From NCBI RefSeq assembly GCF_023101165.1, contig NZ_CP078076.1, positions 2,976,001 to 3,040,000 of the forward strand: 64,000 nucleotides of DNA. Reading direction: 5' to 3'. This document shows, piece after piece, positions 53,168 through 63,180 of the stretch (within the stretch, counting starts at the first letter, position 1; each line of letters opens with the position of its first letter). The position numbers and the translations under genes were made by a program. Source of the DNA: Microbacterium sufflavum. GTDB taxonomy: Bacteria; Actinomycetota; Actinomycetes; Actinomycetales; Microbacteriaceae. The notes below the pieces were generated by a model. That model was not told the DNA's origin, did not search any database, and saw nothing but the letters and a program-made list of their open reading frames with translations.

Positions 53168-53761
53168 TCAGGCCACCCCGCGCGCGGCGAGGGCGTCGCC
53201 CACCCGGTCGGCGTGCCGGAGGGTGAGCACGAGGAGCGGCACCGCCGCGCGCGGCCCCAGGCGCACCCCTCGAGCGCGCTCGGCCTCACGGAGCCGGTGG
53301 ACGAACGCCGCGACCACCGGCACCATCGTGAGCGTGAGCGACAGCGTCAGCGCGACGACCTCCGGATCGACACCCCAGCGACGCAGCGGCCGCAGCACCG
53401 TCTGCAGCACATCGAGCAGGTCGGACATCCGCGTGGTCATCGTCACCAGTGCGGCGACGAGCAGCAGCGCCGCGACCCGACCGGCACCGACCCACGCGGC
53501 GATCGGCGAGACGAACACCGCCAGCATCACCCCCAGCACGAGGAGGATCCATCGCAACCGCCACAGTTCGACGAGCAGCGTGCGCGGACTCTGCCCTCCG
53601 AGCGGATAGAGCACGACCGTGGCGGCGAGGGCCACGCTCACGACGACGGGCTGCGGCGGAAGCAGGGTCAGGCCGAGGGCGCAGAGCACGAGCCCCGCGA
53701 GCTTCATCCCCGCGGGGAGGCGATGCAGCACGCTCGTGCCGGGGCGGTAGAGCGAGATCAC
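53168..53761 (-). CDS. bioN: Energy-coupling factor transmembrane protein (EcfT/BioN-like)
   Basis: A 197-residue membrane protein with four to five hydrophobic segments. YRPGTSVLHRLPAGMKL at the N-terminus and MTTRMSDLLDVLQTVLRPL with the cytoplasmic coupling motif RRWGVDPEVVALTL and AERARGVRLGP (A-R-G) are EcfT features. Its GTG overlaps the ATPase stop (4 bp). The dedicated short size and the BioQ-like operator suggest biotin uptake, but no S component (bioY) is adjacent, so the symbol is tentative. Confidence 0.85.
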   Translation of the reverse strand: MISLYRPGTSVLHRLPAGMKLAGLVLCALGLTLLPPQPVVVSVALAATVVLYPLGGQSPRTLLVELWRLRWILLVLGVMLAVFVSPIAAWVGAGRVAALLLVAALVTMTTRMSDLLDVLQTVLRPLRRWGVDPEVVALTLSLTLTMVPVVAAFVHRLREAERARGVRLGPRAAVPLLVLTLRHADRVGDALAARGVA

Positions 53762-54462
53762 GCGGACACCCGGCAGTACTCGTCGATCACCGCATCCGGG
53801 TGGCCCACGGCCACGGCTCGCCCGCCCTCGAACAGCACGGCCAGGTCGCAGCGCGCGGCCAGGTCGAGGTCGTGCGTGGCCACCACGACCTGCGCCTCCT
53901 GCGCCATCAGCAGCTCCGCGATGCGCCGGGCGTTGCGGCGGTCGAGGAGCGTGGTCGGCTCGTCGGCCACGAGCAGCCGCGGCTCGGTCACGAGCACGGC
54001 CGCCAGCGCGAGCAGTTGCTTCTGCCCGCCGGACAGCGACGACGCCGGCACGTCCGCGTGCGCCTCGAGCCTGTGCACCGCGAGGGTCTCGCGCACGCGT
54101 CGGTCGACCTCCGCGCGCGGGAGGCCTCGCAGCGACAGGGCGAGATCTTCCGCGGGCGTCGGCATGAGGATCTGCGCGTCGGGATCCGTGAACACGAAGC
54201 CGACGCGGCGTCGGAGCTCCCGCGTGTCGCGCACCACGTCGAGCCCGTGCACGACCGCGGTGCCCGCCGTCGGCACGACCAGGCCGTCCAGCACACGCGC
54301 GAACGTCGACTTTCCCGAGCCGTTCGCTCCGATCACGGCGATGCGTCGTGCCGTGAGGTCGAGGCTCACGTCATCGAGGATCGCCCGGCCGTCGACCTCC
54401 ACCCGCACGTGCTCCAGCACGATCGATGCGGCGGCTTCCTCGGCCCGACGCTGCTCGCGCAC
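53758..54462 (-). CDS. bioM: Energy-coupling factor ATPase (EcfA/BioM-like)
   Basis: A 234-residue ABC ATPase. Walker A is GANGSGKSTFARVLDGL, the ECF-typical Q loop is VGFVFTDPDAQILMPT, the signature ASSLSGGQKQLLALA, Walker B LLVADEPTTLLD, and the switch H in VATHDLDLAA. GTG 54462 is chosen with AGGAGG 5 nt upstream; GTG 54468 is an alternative. The start lies 10 bp from the nearest operator palindrome, so repression would be direct. Symbol is tentative, as no bioY is adjacent. Confidence 0.85.
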   Translation of the reverse strand: MREQRRAEEAAASIVLEHVRVEVDGRAILDDVSLDLTARRIAVIGANGSGKSTFARVLDGLVVPTAGTAVVHGLDVVRDTRELRRRVGFVFTDPDAQILMPTPAEDLALSLRGLPRAEVDRRVRETLAVHRLEAHADVPASSLSGGQKQLLALAAVLVTEPRLLVADEPTTLLDRRNARRIAELLMAQEAQVVVATHDLDLAARCDLAVLFEGGRAVAVGHPDAVIDEYCRVSA

Positions 54463-54472
54463 TCCCACCTCC

Positions 54473-54500
54473 TGAACACCGTTCACCTGAACGCCGTTCA
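54473..54500. promoter_or_regulatory. Tandem BioQ-like operators
   Basis: TGAAC-acc-GTTCA (54473-54485) and TGAAC-gcc-GTTCA (54488-54500) are two perfect 13-bp palindromes, 15 bp centre to centre, between the bioM and TetR starts. The C. glutamicum BioQ motif is TGAAC-N3-GTTAC. The second site ends one base before the TATAGT of the TetR gene, so autoregulation is likely. Confidence 0.8.
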
Positions 54501-54513
54501 CTATAGTGGGGTC

Positions 54514-55098
54514 ATGACCCCCGAGCCCAATCCGGCCCGACACGACCGCGACAGCGTCGCCCGCAGCGCTCTCGCCCTGCTCGACGAGGTCGGTCTGGCC
54601 GACCTCTCGATGCGGCGCATCGCCGCGCGGCTCGACGTGCAGCCCAGTGCTCTCTACTGGCACTTCGCGAGCAAGCAGGAGCTGCTCGCCGATCTCGCCG
54701 ACCGCATCACCGCGAGCCTCCCCCGCGGAACCACCGGCGTCCTCGCCACCGCCCGCGGCCTGCGAGATGCTCTGTTCGCCCACCGCGACGGCGCCGAGCT
54801 CGTGCTGAGCACCTACGCGCTCCAGCTCGGCTCGGCGCACGCGCTCGACGCGCTCATCGCCGCGCTGCGGAGCGACGGCGCCGACGATCCCGAAACCCGC
54901 GCGACCGCGATCCTTCACTTCGTCCTCGGCCACGCGACGCTCGTGCAGCAGCGCATGCACGCCGACAGCCACGGCGCCCTGCCACCCTCGGACGAGATCG
55001 ACGTGACGGCGGGTCTCGACCGCGCGTTCGACCTGGGCGTGCGGGCGCTCGCGGGCGAGGTCAGCGCACCGCGGGCTCCGCGGCGTGCCCGAGCCTGA
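54514..55098 (+). CDS. bioQ: TetR family regulator, probable BioQ-like biotin repressor
   Basis: A 194-residue regulator. The HTH is VARSALALLDEVGLADLSM, then RRIAARLDVQPSALYWHF with the TetR recognition helix, and a helical ligand domain follows. TATAGT (54502-54507) 6 nt before ATG 54514 makes it leaderless. The adjacent tandem operators match the BioQ motif and divide it from bioM. In Corynebacterium, BioQ represses biotin genes. Its 3' end overlaps the convergent transporter gene by 38 bp. Confidence 0.82.
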   Translation: MTPEPNPARHDRDSVARSALALLDEVGLADLSMRRIAARLDVQPSALYWHFASKQELLADLADRITASLPRGTTGVLATARGLRDALFAHRDGAELVLSTYALQLGSAHALDALIAALRSDGADDPETRATAILHFVLGHATLVQQRMHADSHGALPPSDEIDVTAGLDRAFDLGVRALAGEVSAPRAPRRARA

Positions 55099-56431
55099 GA
55101 CCCGGCACGAGCGCCAGCAGCACGAGACCGAGACCGAACGCGAACACCACGCCGAAGGCGCCAGGACCGCCGCCGAGGGTGGCCACGGCGAGCCCCGCGA
55201 CCGCGATCGCGACCGCGGACCCCGTCGCGTCGGAGATCGACAGCGCCGAGGAGTTGAACCCCTGGTTCGATTCGTCCGAGTAGGCCAGCGTGAGCACCGT
55301 CAGGCGCGGATACAGCAGCCCCATGCCGCCACCCGCGAACGCCCACCCGAGGATCACCACGACGGGCGACACCGGGAACACGGCCGCCGCGAGCACCGCC
55401 AGCATCGCCACCAGGAGGGCTCCGAGGCTCAGCAGCGTGATGCGGCGGTTGCCCAGCCGCTCGCCGTAGCGCCCCTGCAGCGCCGAGGCTCCAGCCCACG
55501 CGAACGCCGCGAGCATGAGCGCCACCCCCGCCCACGTGGCGGTGAAGTCGTACTTCCGGATGAGCAGGTAGGGGATGTAGGCCTCCGCCGCGAAGAACGC
55601 GCCGGCGGCCACGCCGCGCATCAGCACGACGCTGGGCAGCCCGGCTCCCGCGCGGAGGGTACGGGCGGGGAGCAGCGGCAGCACCGCGACGCCGATCCCG
55701 AGGATCGCGGCCACGGCGACCGGCCAGCGCACCCCGTCGTCGAGCTCGGCCGAGACGCCGATCACCACCGCCAGCGCCGCCACCACGACGGCCAGCAGCA
55801 GGCGGAGGCGCAGCGCACGCCGGTCCTGGGGTTCGCCGCCGCCCAGGTCGACACCACGCAGCCGGACCGCGATCATCAGGAAGGCGATCGCGGTGAGCAC
55901 CGCGACGCCCAGGAACGCCCAGCGCCAGTGCAGGTACTCCGCGACCGCTCCCGCGAGGAACGGCCCCACCATCGACGGGACGACCCAGGCGGCCGCGAAC
56001 GCCGCGAACACGCGCCCGTGCAGCTCCGGCGGGTAGAGCCGCGCGACCACGACGTACAGCGCGACCGTCTGACCGCCGGTGCCGAGCCCCTGCACGAGCC
56101 GACCGATCAGGAACTGCGGCATCGAGGTCGCGAAGCCCGAGATCAGCAGGCCGACGATGAACAGCGCCACCGCCACGTACAGCGCGCCGCGCGGCCCGCG
56201 CGCGTCGGACCAGGCACCGGTCGCGACCATCCCGATCACGCTCGTCGCAAGGGTGCCGGCGAACGCGACGGCGAACAGCGCCTCGCCGTCGAGCGCCGCA
56301 CTCACGATCGGCATGACCGTGGTGACCGCGAGCGCCTCGATCGCGGCGAGGAAGATGAGCGCGACCGCGCCCACCGTCACCCAGATTCGGCCGCGATCCC
56401 AGATCGATGCGACGGGCTGCGGCGCGGTCAT
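55061..56431 (-). CDS. Major facilitator superfamily transporter
   Basis: A 456-residue protein with 12-14 hydrophobic segments. GAWSDARGPRGALYVAVALF is the loop 2-3 motif (G-x3-D-x-R/G-x-R) of drug:proton antiporters, and RLVQGLGTGGQTVALYVV is motif C-like in helix 5. Substrate unknown; it resembles efflux pumps. The stop lies inside the end of the TetR gene. It is translationally coupled (ATGA) to the upstream C-S lyase gene. Confidence 0.9.
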   Translation of the reverse strand: MTAPQPVASIWDRGRIWVTVGAVALIFLAAIEALAVTTVMPIVSAALDGEALFAVAFAGTLATSVIGMVATGAWSDARGPRGALYVAVALFIVGLLISGFATSMPQFLIGRLVQGLGTGGQTVALYVVVARLYPPELHGRVFAAFAAAWVVPSMVGPFLAGAVAEYLHWRWAFLGVAVLTAIAFLMIAVRLRGVDLGGGEPQDRRALRLRLLLAVVVAALAVVIGVSAELDDGVRWPVAVAAILGIGVAVLPLLPARTLRAGAGLPSVVLMRGVAAGAFFAAEAYIPYLLIRKYDFTATWAGVALMLAAFAWAGASALQGRYGERLGNRRITLLSLGALLVAMLAVLAAAVFPVSPVVVILGWAFAGGGMGLLYPRLTVLTLAYSDESNQGFNSSALSISDATGSAVAIAVAGLAVATLGGGPGAFGVVFAFGLGLVLLALVPGLRLGHAAEPAVR

Positions 56432-57582
56432 CGCTCCACGAGCGCGGCGATCCGATCGACGGCCTCCGTCAGGATCTCCGGGCTCGTCCCGAAGTTCAGT
56501 CGCACGTGGCCCGCTCCCTCGGTGCCGAACGCCGGGCCGAAGTGCAGGGCGACCTTCGCATCCCGCAGGATCCGCCGGGCCGGGTTGTCGCCCCAGCCCA
56601 GAGCCGACAGGTCGATCCAGGCCAGGTAGCCCGCGTCCGGGATCCGGTAGCGGGCACCGGGAAGATGCCGCGCCAGCAGGTCCTCCAGGAGCACGCGGTT
56701 CTGGTCGAGCGTGTCGAGCAGCCCGTCCAGCCACGCATCGCTCTCCTCCGCGAACGCTGCGACCGAGGCGAGCAGACCGAACTGACCGGTGCGCCACTCG
56801 ACCTCCACGGGGAGCCCGCGCACCACGGCGCTGGTGTCGTCGTCGGCCGTGACCATCAGCGCACACTTCAGGCCGGCGAGGTTGAACGCCTTGCTGGCGC
56901 TCACGACCGCATAGCCGACGCGTGCGGCCGTCTCGCTCGCCGCGAGGAAGGGCGTGAACCCGGTCCCCGGCTGGGCGAGCGGCGCGTGGATCTCGTCGGA
57001 CACGACGGCGGCGCCGTACTCGGCAGCGATCTCCGCCAGCGCGGCGAGGGCGTCTCGGTCGTGCACCGTGCCGGTCGGGTTGTGCGGGTTGCACAGCAGG
57101 ATCGCGGTCGCACCGTCGTCGAACGCCCCGCGGATCCCGTCGAGGTCGAGCTCCCACCCCGTGCCCGTGTCGCGCAGCGGCACCCGCAGCACCTCCGCAC
57201 CGGCCTCCTCCACGAGGTCGTAGAACGGCGGGTACACGGGCGGGGTGACGACGACCCGCTCCCCCGGCTGCGTCACGCGGCGCAGGATCTCCACGATGCC
57301 CATGCTCACGTCGGCCGTGCTGCGAGTGCGAGCGGGATCCACCGCCCAGTCGTAACGGCGGCGCGCGAAGCCCGCGAACGCCTCGGCCAGCGGCGTCTTC
57401 GAGGCGATGTACCCCGTGTCGCCACGCTCGACCGCACGGTGCAGGGCCGCGGTGATCGCGGGGGCGAGGGGGAAGTCGGTCTCGGCGACGAAGAGCGGAA
57501 GCACATCGGCGGGGTACTCGCGCCACTTCTCGCTGCTGCGCTCACGGAGCTCCGCCAGGGACAGGGCCTGAACATGCAACAT
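56428..57582 (-). CDS. MalY/PatB-like pyridoxal-phosphate C-S lyase/aminotransferase
   Basis: A 384-residue PLP enzyme. K231 in VVSASKAFNLAGLKCALM is the aldimine lysine, CNPHNPTGTVHDRD binds the cofactor, and SDEIHAPLAQPG is typical. The PatB/MalY subgroup usually cleaves cystathionine or cysteine to release sulfide, pyruvate and ammonia. It is next to the suf operon, which lacks its own desulfurase, but a role in cluster assembly is not implied by the family. It is coupled to the downstream exporter gene. Confidence 0.92.
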   Translation of the reverse strand: MLHVQALSLAELRERSSEKWREYPADVLPLFVAETDFPLAPAITAALHRAVERGDTGYIASKTPLAEAFAGFARRRYDWAVDPARTRSTADVSMGIVEILRRVTQPGERVVVTPPVYPPFYDLVEEAGAEVLRVPLRDTGTGWELDLDGIRGAFDDGATAILLCNPHNPTGTVHDRDALAALAEIAAEYGAAVVSDEIHAPLAQPGTGFTPFLAASETAARVGYAVVSASKAFNLAGLKCALMVTADDDTSAVVRGLPVEVEWRTGQFGLLASVAAFAEESDAWLDGLLDTLDQNRVLLEDLLARHLPGARYRIPDAGYLAWIDLSALGWGDNPARRILRDAKVALHFGPAFGTEGAGHVRLNFGTSPEILTEAVDRIAALVER

Positions 57583-57627
57583 TCGATCTCCCGAGTTCTC
57601 GTCCCCGCCTCACCGCGGAGTCAGCGA

Positions 57628-57651
57628 AGCGGGCGCGTCTCCGCGCCCGCT
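57628..57651. terminator. Hairpin after the suf operon
   Basis: 10-bp perfect stem (AGCGGGCGCG at 57628-57637, complement at 57642-57651) with a 4-nt loop, 26 bp beyond the sufT stop on the minus strand. Confidence 0.75.
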
Positions 57652-57676
57652 CCGTCGTGCATCACTGTCTTCAGCG

Positions 57677-58006
57677 TCAGATTGCGAATCCCAGCGCGCG
57701 CATCATGTCGCGCCCGTCGTCCGTGATCCGCTCCGGACCCCACGGCGGCATCCACACCCAGTTGATGCGGAACCGGTCCACGACGTTGTCGAGAGCCTGC
57801 GCGGTCTGGTCTTCGAGGACGTCGGTCAGCGGGCAGCCCGCGCTGGTCAACGTCATGTGGATGACGAGAGCATCGTTCTCGTCATCCCAGGCGAGGTCGT
57901 AGATGAGGCCGAGGTCGACGACGTTGATCCCGAGCTCCGGGTCCATGACGTCCTTGAGCGCCTCGGTGACCGCGTCGTACTTCTCATCCGTGAGGGTCGC
58001 TGTCAT
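57677..58006 (-). CDS. sufT: SufT-like iron-sulfur assembly factor (DUF59)
   Basis: A 109-residue protein. VMDPELGINVVDLGLIYDL and MTLTSAGCPLTDVLEDQT (with the reactive Cys) are the MIP18/DUF59 signature; WMPPWGPERITDDGRDMMRALGF closes it. It helps maturation of Fe-S proteins. It starts 10 bp after the sufC stop and is the last gene of the operon. Confidence 0.93.
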   Translation of the reverse strand: MTATLTDEKYDAVTEALKDVMDPELGINVVDLGLIYDLAWDDENDALVIHMTLTSAGCPLTDVLEDQTAQALDNVVDRFRINWVWMPPWGPERITDDGRDMMRALGFAI

Positions 58007-58016
58007 ACGGCTCAGC

Positions 58017-58787
<771 letters not shown>

Positions 58788-58790
58788 TCT

Positions 58791-59117
58791 TCAGACTTCC
58801 TTCGTCACAGCAGGATCGATGAGCACGTCGTCGCCGTCGATCTCGACGACATAGACCGGGACGGGCTCGTAAGCGGGGAGGTTCTGGGGCTTGCCGGTGA
58901 TCAGGGAGAAGGCCGAGCCGTGAGCCCAGCACTCCACCGTGTCGCCTTCCACGAAGCCCTCGGACAGCGAGATGTCGCCGTGCGTGCAGGTGTCGCCGAT
59001 GGCGTGGATCACGCCATCGCCGTCCTTGATCACCGTGATGGGCACGCCGCCCGGCTCGACGCGGAGCGGGGTGTCCTGCTCCAGGTCGGAGACCGCGCAG
59101 ACGCGCTCGGCGGTCAC
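58791..59117 (-). CDS. Rieske [2Fe-2S] ferredoxin-like protein in the suf operon
   Basis: A 108-residue protein with ligands C44-x-H46 and C63-x2-H66 (GDTCTHGDISLSEG, then VECWAHGSAFSLITG). It matches the small Rieske ferredoxin of non-heme oxygenases, which in actinobacteria is often inserted between sufD and sufC. GTG start overlaps the sufD stop (GTGA). It probably supplies electrons or is assembled by the operon; unproven. Confidence 0.93.
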   Translation of the reverse strand: MTAERVCAVSDLEQDTPLRVEPGGVPITVIKDGDGVIHAIGDTCTHGDISLSEGFVEGDTVECWAHGSAFSLITGKPQNLPAYEPVPVYVVEIDGDDVLIDPAVTKEV

Positions 59118-60319
59118 GCGTCCACCTCGGCGAGCTCGGCCTCGATGGCGGCGAGCAGCTCCGCCTCGAGCGTCGGGATACCGAGGCGCAGCACGATGTC
59201 GGTGAGGAAGCCGAGCACGACGAGACGCCGCGCCTCCTCCTCCGGGATGCCGCGGGCCTGCAGGTAGAAGAGCTGCTCGTCGTCGAAGCGACCGGTCGCA
59301 CTCGCGTGGCCCGCGCCGACGATGTCGCCCGTCTCGATCTCGAGGTTCGGGATCGAGTCGGCGCGCGCCCCCTCGGTGAGCACCAGGTTGCGGTTCGCCT
59401 CGTACGAGTCGGTGCCCGTGGCGTCGGCGCCGATCAGCACGTCGCCGATCCACACACTGTGCGCGCTCGCGCCCTGGAGGGCACCCTTGTAGAGCACGTC
59501 GCCCGTGGTGTGCGGACCCTTGTGGTGCAGGTAGACCTGGCTCTCCAGGTGCTGCCCGGCGTCCGCGTACGACAGCCCGTAGAGGTAGCCCTCGGAACCC
59601 GCGCCCGCGAGCTCCACGCTCGGGTTCACGCGCACGAGGCCGCCGCCGAAGCTCACCACGAAGTGCTTGAGCGTGGCGTCGGAGCCGACGCGGGCCTGGT
59701 GCGCGGCCGCGTGCACCGCGTCGTCCTCCCACTGCTGCACCGTGACCACGGTGAGCTTCGCGCCATCGCGGACGATGATCTCCACGTTCTGCGCGTACTG
59801 CGCGGAACCCTTGTGCTGCAGCACCACGGTCGCGACGCTGTGCTCCAGCGCCTCGATCACGATGTGGGCGTCGGCGCGGCGGTCGGCACCCGTACCCGTG
59901 ACGGAGATGAAGATCGGCTCGGCGACCTCCTCCTCACGCGGGATGCGCACGTGCACCGCCTCGCTCGCACCCTGCCAGGCGACGGCGGCCGTGATGTCCT
60001 CGGGGAGGAAGACCTCGCCGCGCGGAGCGGCGCCGATGGCGAGCGGTCCTGCCACGTACTGCTCGCCGGAGCTGAAGGCGTACGCGACGCCGTCGTTCGC
60101 CTCTGCCGTCTGGAACAGCGGCGTCAGCTGCGCGACCGGCGTGTGCTTCCAGTTGACCTCACGGCCGCTGGGGGCGCCGAAGTCGTCCGGGTCGTACGAG
60201 TGCGGGCGCTCGGAGCGCGTCTGCACCGGGACGAATCCGGCGTCGGCGACCTGGGCGGCCGGGTCGATGTGCGCGTTCGTGTGCTGCGCCTCCGTGGGCG
60301 CTGTCGTCGAGGCCGCCAT
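59114..60319 (-). CDS. sufD: Fe-S cluster assembly protein SufD
   Basis: A 401-residue scaffold subunit that pairs with SufB and SufC. A beta-helix with VTVVTVQQWEDDAVHAAA and VGAGHASATGRFDDEQLFYLQ (the SufBD-conserved His and the LxSRGIPxxEA-type LQARGIPEEEARRLVV) is visible. Its ATG directly follows the sufB stop (bases 60319/60320). Confidence 0.96.
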   Translation of the reverse strand: MAASTTAPTEAQHTNAHIDPAAQVADAGFVPVQTRSERPHSYDPDDFGAPSGREVNWKHTPVAQLTPLFQTAEANDGVAYAFSSGEQYVAGPLAIGAAPRGEVFLPEDITAAVAWQGASEAVHVRIPREEEVAEPIFISVTGTGADRRADAHIVIEALEHSVATVVLQHKGSAQYAQNVEIIVRDGAKLTVVTVQQWEDDAVHAAAHQARVGSDATLKHFVVSFGGGLVRVNPSVELAGAGSEGYLYGLSYADAGQHLESQVYLHHKGPHTTGDVLYKGALQGASAHSVWIGDVLIGADATGTDSYEANRNLVLTEGARADSIPNLEIETGDIVGAGHASATGRFDDEQLFYLQARGIPEEEARRLVVLGFLTDIVLRLGIPTLEAELLAAIEAELAEVDA

Positions 60320-61738
60320 TTAGCCGACCGATCCTTCCATGCCCATCTCGATGAGCTTGTTCAGTTCCATCGCGTACTCCATCGGCAGCTCGCGCGCGAT
60401 CGGCTCGATGAAGCCGCGCACGATCATCGCCATCGCCTCGTCCTCGGGCATGCCGCGGGACTGGAGGTAGAAGAGCTGCTCCTCGCTGACCTTCGAGACC
60501 GTGGCCTCGTGGCCGAGCTGCACGTCGTCGACGCGGATGTCGATCGCCGGGTAGGTGTCGGAGCGCGACTTCGTGTCCACGAGCAGCGCGTCGCAACGCA
60601 CGGTGTTCGCCGAGTGGTGGGCGTTGGCGTCGACGCGGACCTCACCGCGGTAGCCGGCGCGACCGCCGCCGCGGGCGATCGACTTCGAGACGATCGATGA
60701 CTGCGTGTACGGCGCCATGTGGATCATCTTGGCGCCCGCGTCCTGGTGCTGACCGGGACCGGCGAAGGCGACCGAGAGGGTCTCGCCCTTGGCGTGCTCG
60801 CCCATCAGGTAGATCGACGGGTACTTCATCGTCACCTTGGAGCCGATGTTGCCGTCGACCCACTCCATGGTCGCGCCCTCGTGTGCCACGGCGCGCTTGG
60901 TGACCAGGTTGTAGACGTTGTTCGACCAGTTCTGGATCGTCGTGTAGCGCACGCGGGCGTTCTTCTTCACGATGATCTCGACCACGGCCGAGTGCAGCGA
61001 GTCGGACTTGTAGATCGGAGCCGTGCAGCCCTCGATGTAGTGGACGTAGCTGTCCTCGTCGGCGATGATCAGGGTCCGCTCGAACTGACCCATGTTCTCG
61101 GTGTTGATGCGGAAGTACGCCTGCAGCGGGATCTCGACGTGCACGCCCTTCGGGACGTAGACGAACGAGCCGCCCGACCACACGGCCGTGTTGAGTGCGG
61201 CGAACTTGTTGTCGCCCGCCGGGATGACCGTGCCGAAGTACTCCTCGAAGAACTCGGGGTGCTCGCGCAGCGCCGTGTCGGTGTCCATGAAGATGACGCC
61301 CTGGGCCTCGAGGTCCTCGCGGATCTGGTGGTACACGACCTCGGATTCGTACTGAGCGGCGACGCCGGCCACGAGGCGCTGGCGCTCTGCCTCGGGGATG
61401 CCCAGGCGCTCGTACGTCTCGCGGATCTCCTCGGGGAGGTCCTCCCAGCTCTGCGCCTGCTTCTCGGTGGAGCGGACGAAGTACTTGATGTTGTCGAAGT
61501 CGATGTCGCTGAGGTCGGCGCCCCACGTCGGCATCGGCTTGCGACCGAAGAGCTGATACCCCTTCAGACGGGTCTTCAGCATCCACTCGGGTTCGTTCTT
61601 GAGGGCAGAGATCCCGCGGACCACCTCTTCGGAGATGCCGCGTTTCGCCACGGCACCCGCGGCGTCTTCATCGTGCCAGCCGAACTCGTACACCCCCAGA
61701 CCGTCAAGCTCCGGGCGGTCGATCAGCACATCCGACAT
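60320..61738 (-). CDS. sufB: Fe-S cluster assembly protein SufB
   Basis: A 472-residue core scaffold protein. [38 protein letters not shown] (with the cluster-site Cys), and [20 protein letters not shown] identify SufB. GGAG precedes ATG 61738. It is the first gene; its promoter lies in the 231-bp divergent region facing ctaA. Upstream sufR and the downstream sufS/sufU of many actinobacteria are absent here. Confidence 0.97.
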   Translation of the reverse strand: MSDVLIDRPELDGLGVYEFGWHDEDAAGAVAKRGISEEVVRGISALKNEPEWMLKTRLKGYQLFGRKPMPTWGADLSDIDFDNIKYFVRSTEKQAQSWEDLPEEIRETYERLGIPEAERQRLVAGVAAQYESEVVYHQIREDLEAQGVIFMDTDTALREHPEFFEEYFGTVIPAGDNKFAALNTAVWSGGSFVYVPKGVHVEIPLQAYFRINTENMGQFERTLIIADEDSYVHYIEGCTAPIYKSDSLHSAVVEIIVKKNARVRYTTIQNWSNNVYNLVTKRAVAHEGATMEWVDGNIGSKVTMKYPSIYLMGEHAKGETLSVAFAGPGQHQDAGAKMIHMAPYTQSSIVSKSIARGGGRAGYRGEVRVDANAHHSANTVRCDALLVDTKSRSDTYPAIDIRVDDVQLGHEATVSKVSEEQLFYLQSRGMPEDEAMAMIVRGFIEPIARELPMEYAMELNKLIEMGMEGSVG

Positions 61739-61969
61739 GCAACACTCTCCTCACAGGTCCCAAACGGTGTCATCCGCCCCGACACACCTGATCCCCGTCG
61801 AGTTTGCGGGAGCGGGTGCCGTTGGTGGGCCCTCATCATCGGCGCTTCCATCGCGCCTAAACTGTTGACGATGCTTCAGCGCGGTCAGCGCTCATCGCAA
61901 CAATCCGATTCTACAGGTTCCGCCTGGCGGACGGGCCGCGCGCCACGTCGCCGACGAGCCGGAGGACTC
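61739..61969. promoter_or_regulatory. Divergent sufB/ctaA regulatory region
   Basis: Contains TAAACT (61858-61863), a likely -10 for ctaA, and a repeat GTGTC-N9-GACAC (61767-61771 with 61781-61785) about 30 bp before sufB, which could be an operator for the suf genes. No open reading frame of note apart from the upstream alternative ctaA start at 61871. Confidence 0.5.
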
Positions 61970-63115
61970 ATGCCCGAGACGACCATCACCACCCCTCCGA
62001 CGACTCGGACGACCCCCGTTCCGCGATCCCGCGGGTGGGCGAAGGCGCTGACCGTCTTCGCGTGGCTCTCGTTCGTCAGCGAGACGATCATCATCGGCAC
62101 CGGCGGCGCGGTGCGTCTGACCGGCTCCGGCCTCGGCTGTTCCGACTGGCCGCTGTGCACGCCCGAGTCGCTCGTGCCCATCCTCGAAGTGCAGGGGGTG
62201 CACGGCATCATCGAGTTCGGCAACCGCCTGATGACGGGCGTCGTCGGCATCATCGCGCTCACCGTCGTGCTGCTCGTCCTGTACACGGTGAACGGGCGTC
62301 GCGCGGTCACGAAGGCGCTGTGGTTCGCGCTCGGCGGCATCGTCGCGGCCGGCATCGCCTTCGCGATCGCCTTCCCCTTCCACTTCCCCGCCTCGCCGAT
62401 CGCGTCCGGCGTGCTGCTGCTCGCCGTCATCGCGGCCGCCGTCCACTCCGTCCGCACCACGGCCACGCGTCGCGACCTCGTGCTCCTGGCGTGGCTCGTG
62501 CTGATCGGTGTGGTGGCGCAGGCCCTCGTCGGAGGCATCACGGTCCTGACCGGGCTGAACCCCTTCATCGTGGGCTTCCACTACACCTCGTCGCTGCTTC
62601 TCGTGTGCGTCACGGCCGCGTTCCTCGTGCGCCTCAAGACCGCACCGGGGCCCCGCGAACGCGCCGTGCCGAGCTGGTTCGCGATCGTCACGCATGTGAC
62701 AGGACTCGCGCTCGCGGTGACGATCCTGTTCGGCGTCCTCACCACCGGCTCCGGGCCGCACTCGGGTGATGCGGACGTGCTGCGCCACGGCTTCGACGCG
62801 ACCGTCCTCGCGCACGTGCACTCCTGGCCCGGCTACGTGCTGGCCGCCCTGGTGCTGTTCCTCACGATCACCGCCTGGGCACTCCGCCTGGAGCCCCGCC
62901 GCTGGCTGCTCGTGCTCGTGCTCGCGATCCTGGTGCAGGTCGGCGTCGGGGTGTGGCAGGCGCGCGAGGGGCTGCCGCCGATCCTGGTCGGCATCCACAT
63001 GGTGCTCGCCTCGCTGTCGGCCGCGACGTACACCGTGGTCGTGCTGCACCTGAAGCGCCCGGTGCGGACGGACGTCGCGGCCGAGGAACCCGCCCCGGCG
63101 CTCACCGGGCGCTGA
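61970..63115 (+). CDS. ctaA: Heme A synthase, CtaA/COX15 family
   Basis: A 381-residue membrane protein that converts heme O to heme A. GTGGAVRLTGSGLGCSDWPLC holds the conserved loop Cys pair; heme-ligand histidines lie in VQGVHGIIEFGNRL, GFHYTSSLLLV, HVHSWPGYV and VGIHMVLASL. Eight hydrophobic segments are present. GGAGG 4-5 nt before ATG 61970 supports this start, while ATG 61871, 7 nt after TAAACT, would add 33 residues. It works with SURF1 and CtaB in the window. Confidence 0.94.
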   Translation: MPETTITTPPTTRTTPVPRSRGWAKALTVFAWLSFVSETIIIGTGGAVRLTGSGLGCSDWPLCTPESLVPILEVQGVHGIIEFGNRLMTGVVGIIALTVVLLVLYTVNGRRAVTKALWFALGGIVAAGIAFAIAFPFHFPASPIASGVLLLAVIAAAVHSVRTTATRRDLVLLAWLVLIGVVAQALVGGITVLTGLNPFIVGFHYTSSLLLVCVTAAFLVRLKTAPGPRERAVPSWFAIVTHVTGLALAVTILFGVLTTGSGPHSGDADVLRHGFDATVLAHVHSWPGYVLAALVLFLTITAWALRLEPRRWLLVLVLAILVQVGVGVWQAREGLPPILVGIHMVLASLSAATYTVVVLHLKRPVRTDVAAEEPAPALTGR

Positions 63116-63180
63116 GCCGCACAGACGATCCATAGCGTGCGCACCGGGGCCTCATCAGGGCATCGGTCAGCCTGGTCGGC

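Noticed and set aside
55061-57526. Single 821-residue protein joining the exporter and the region of the C-S lyase
   Set aside because: The frame is open by chance through the lyase gene; the exporter begins at ATG 56431, with ATGA overlap to the real lyase frame.
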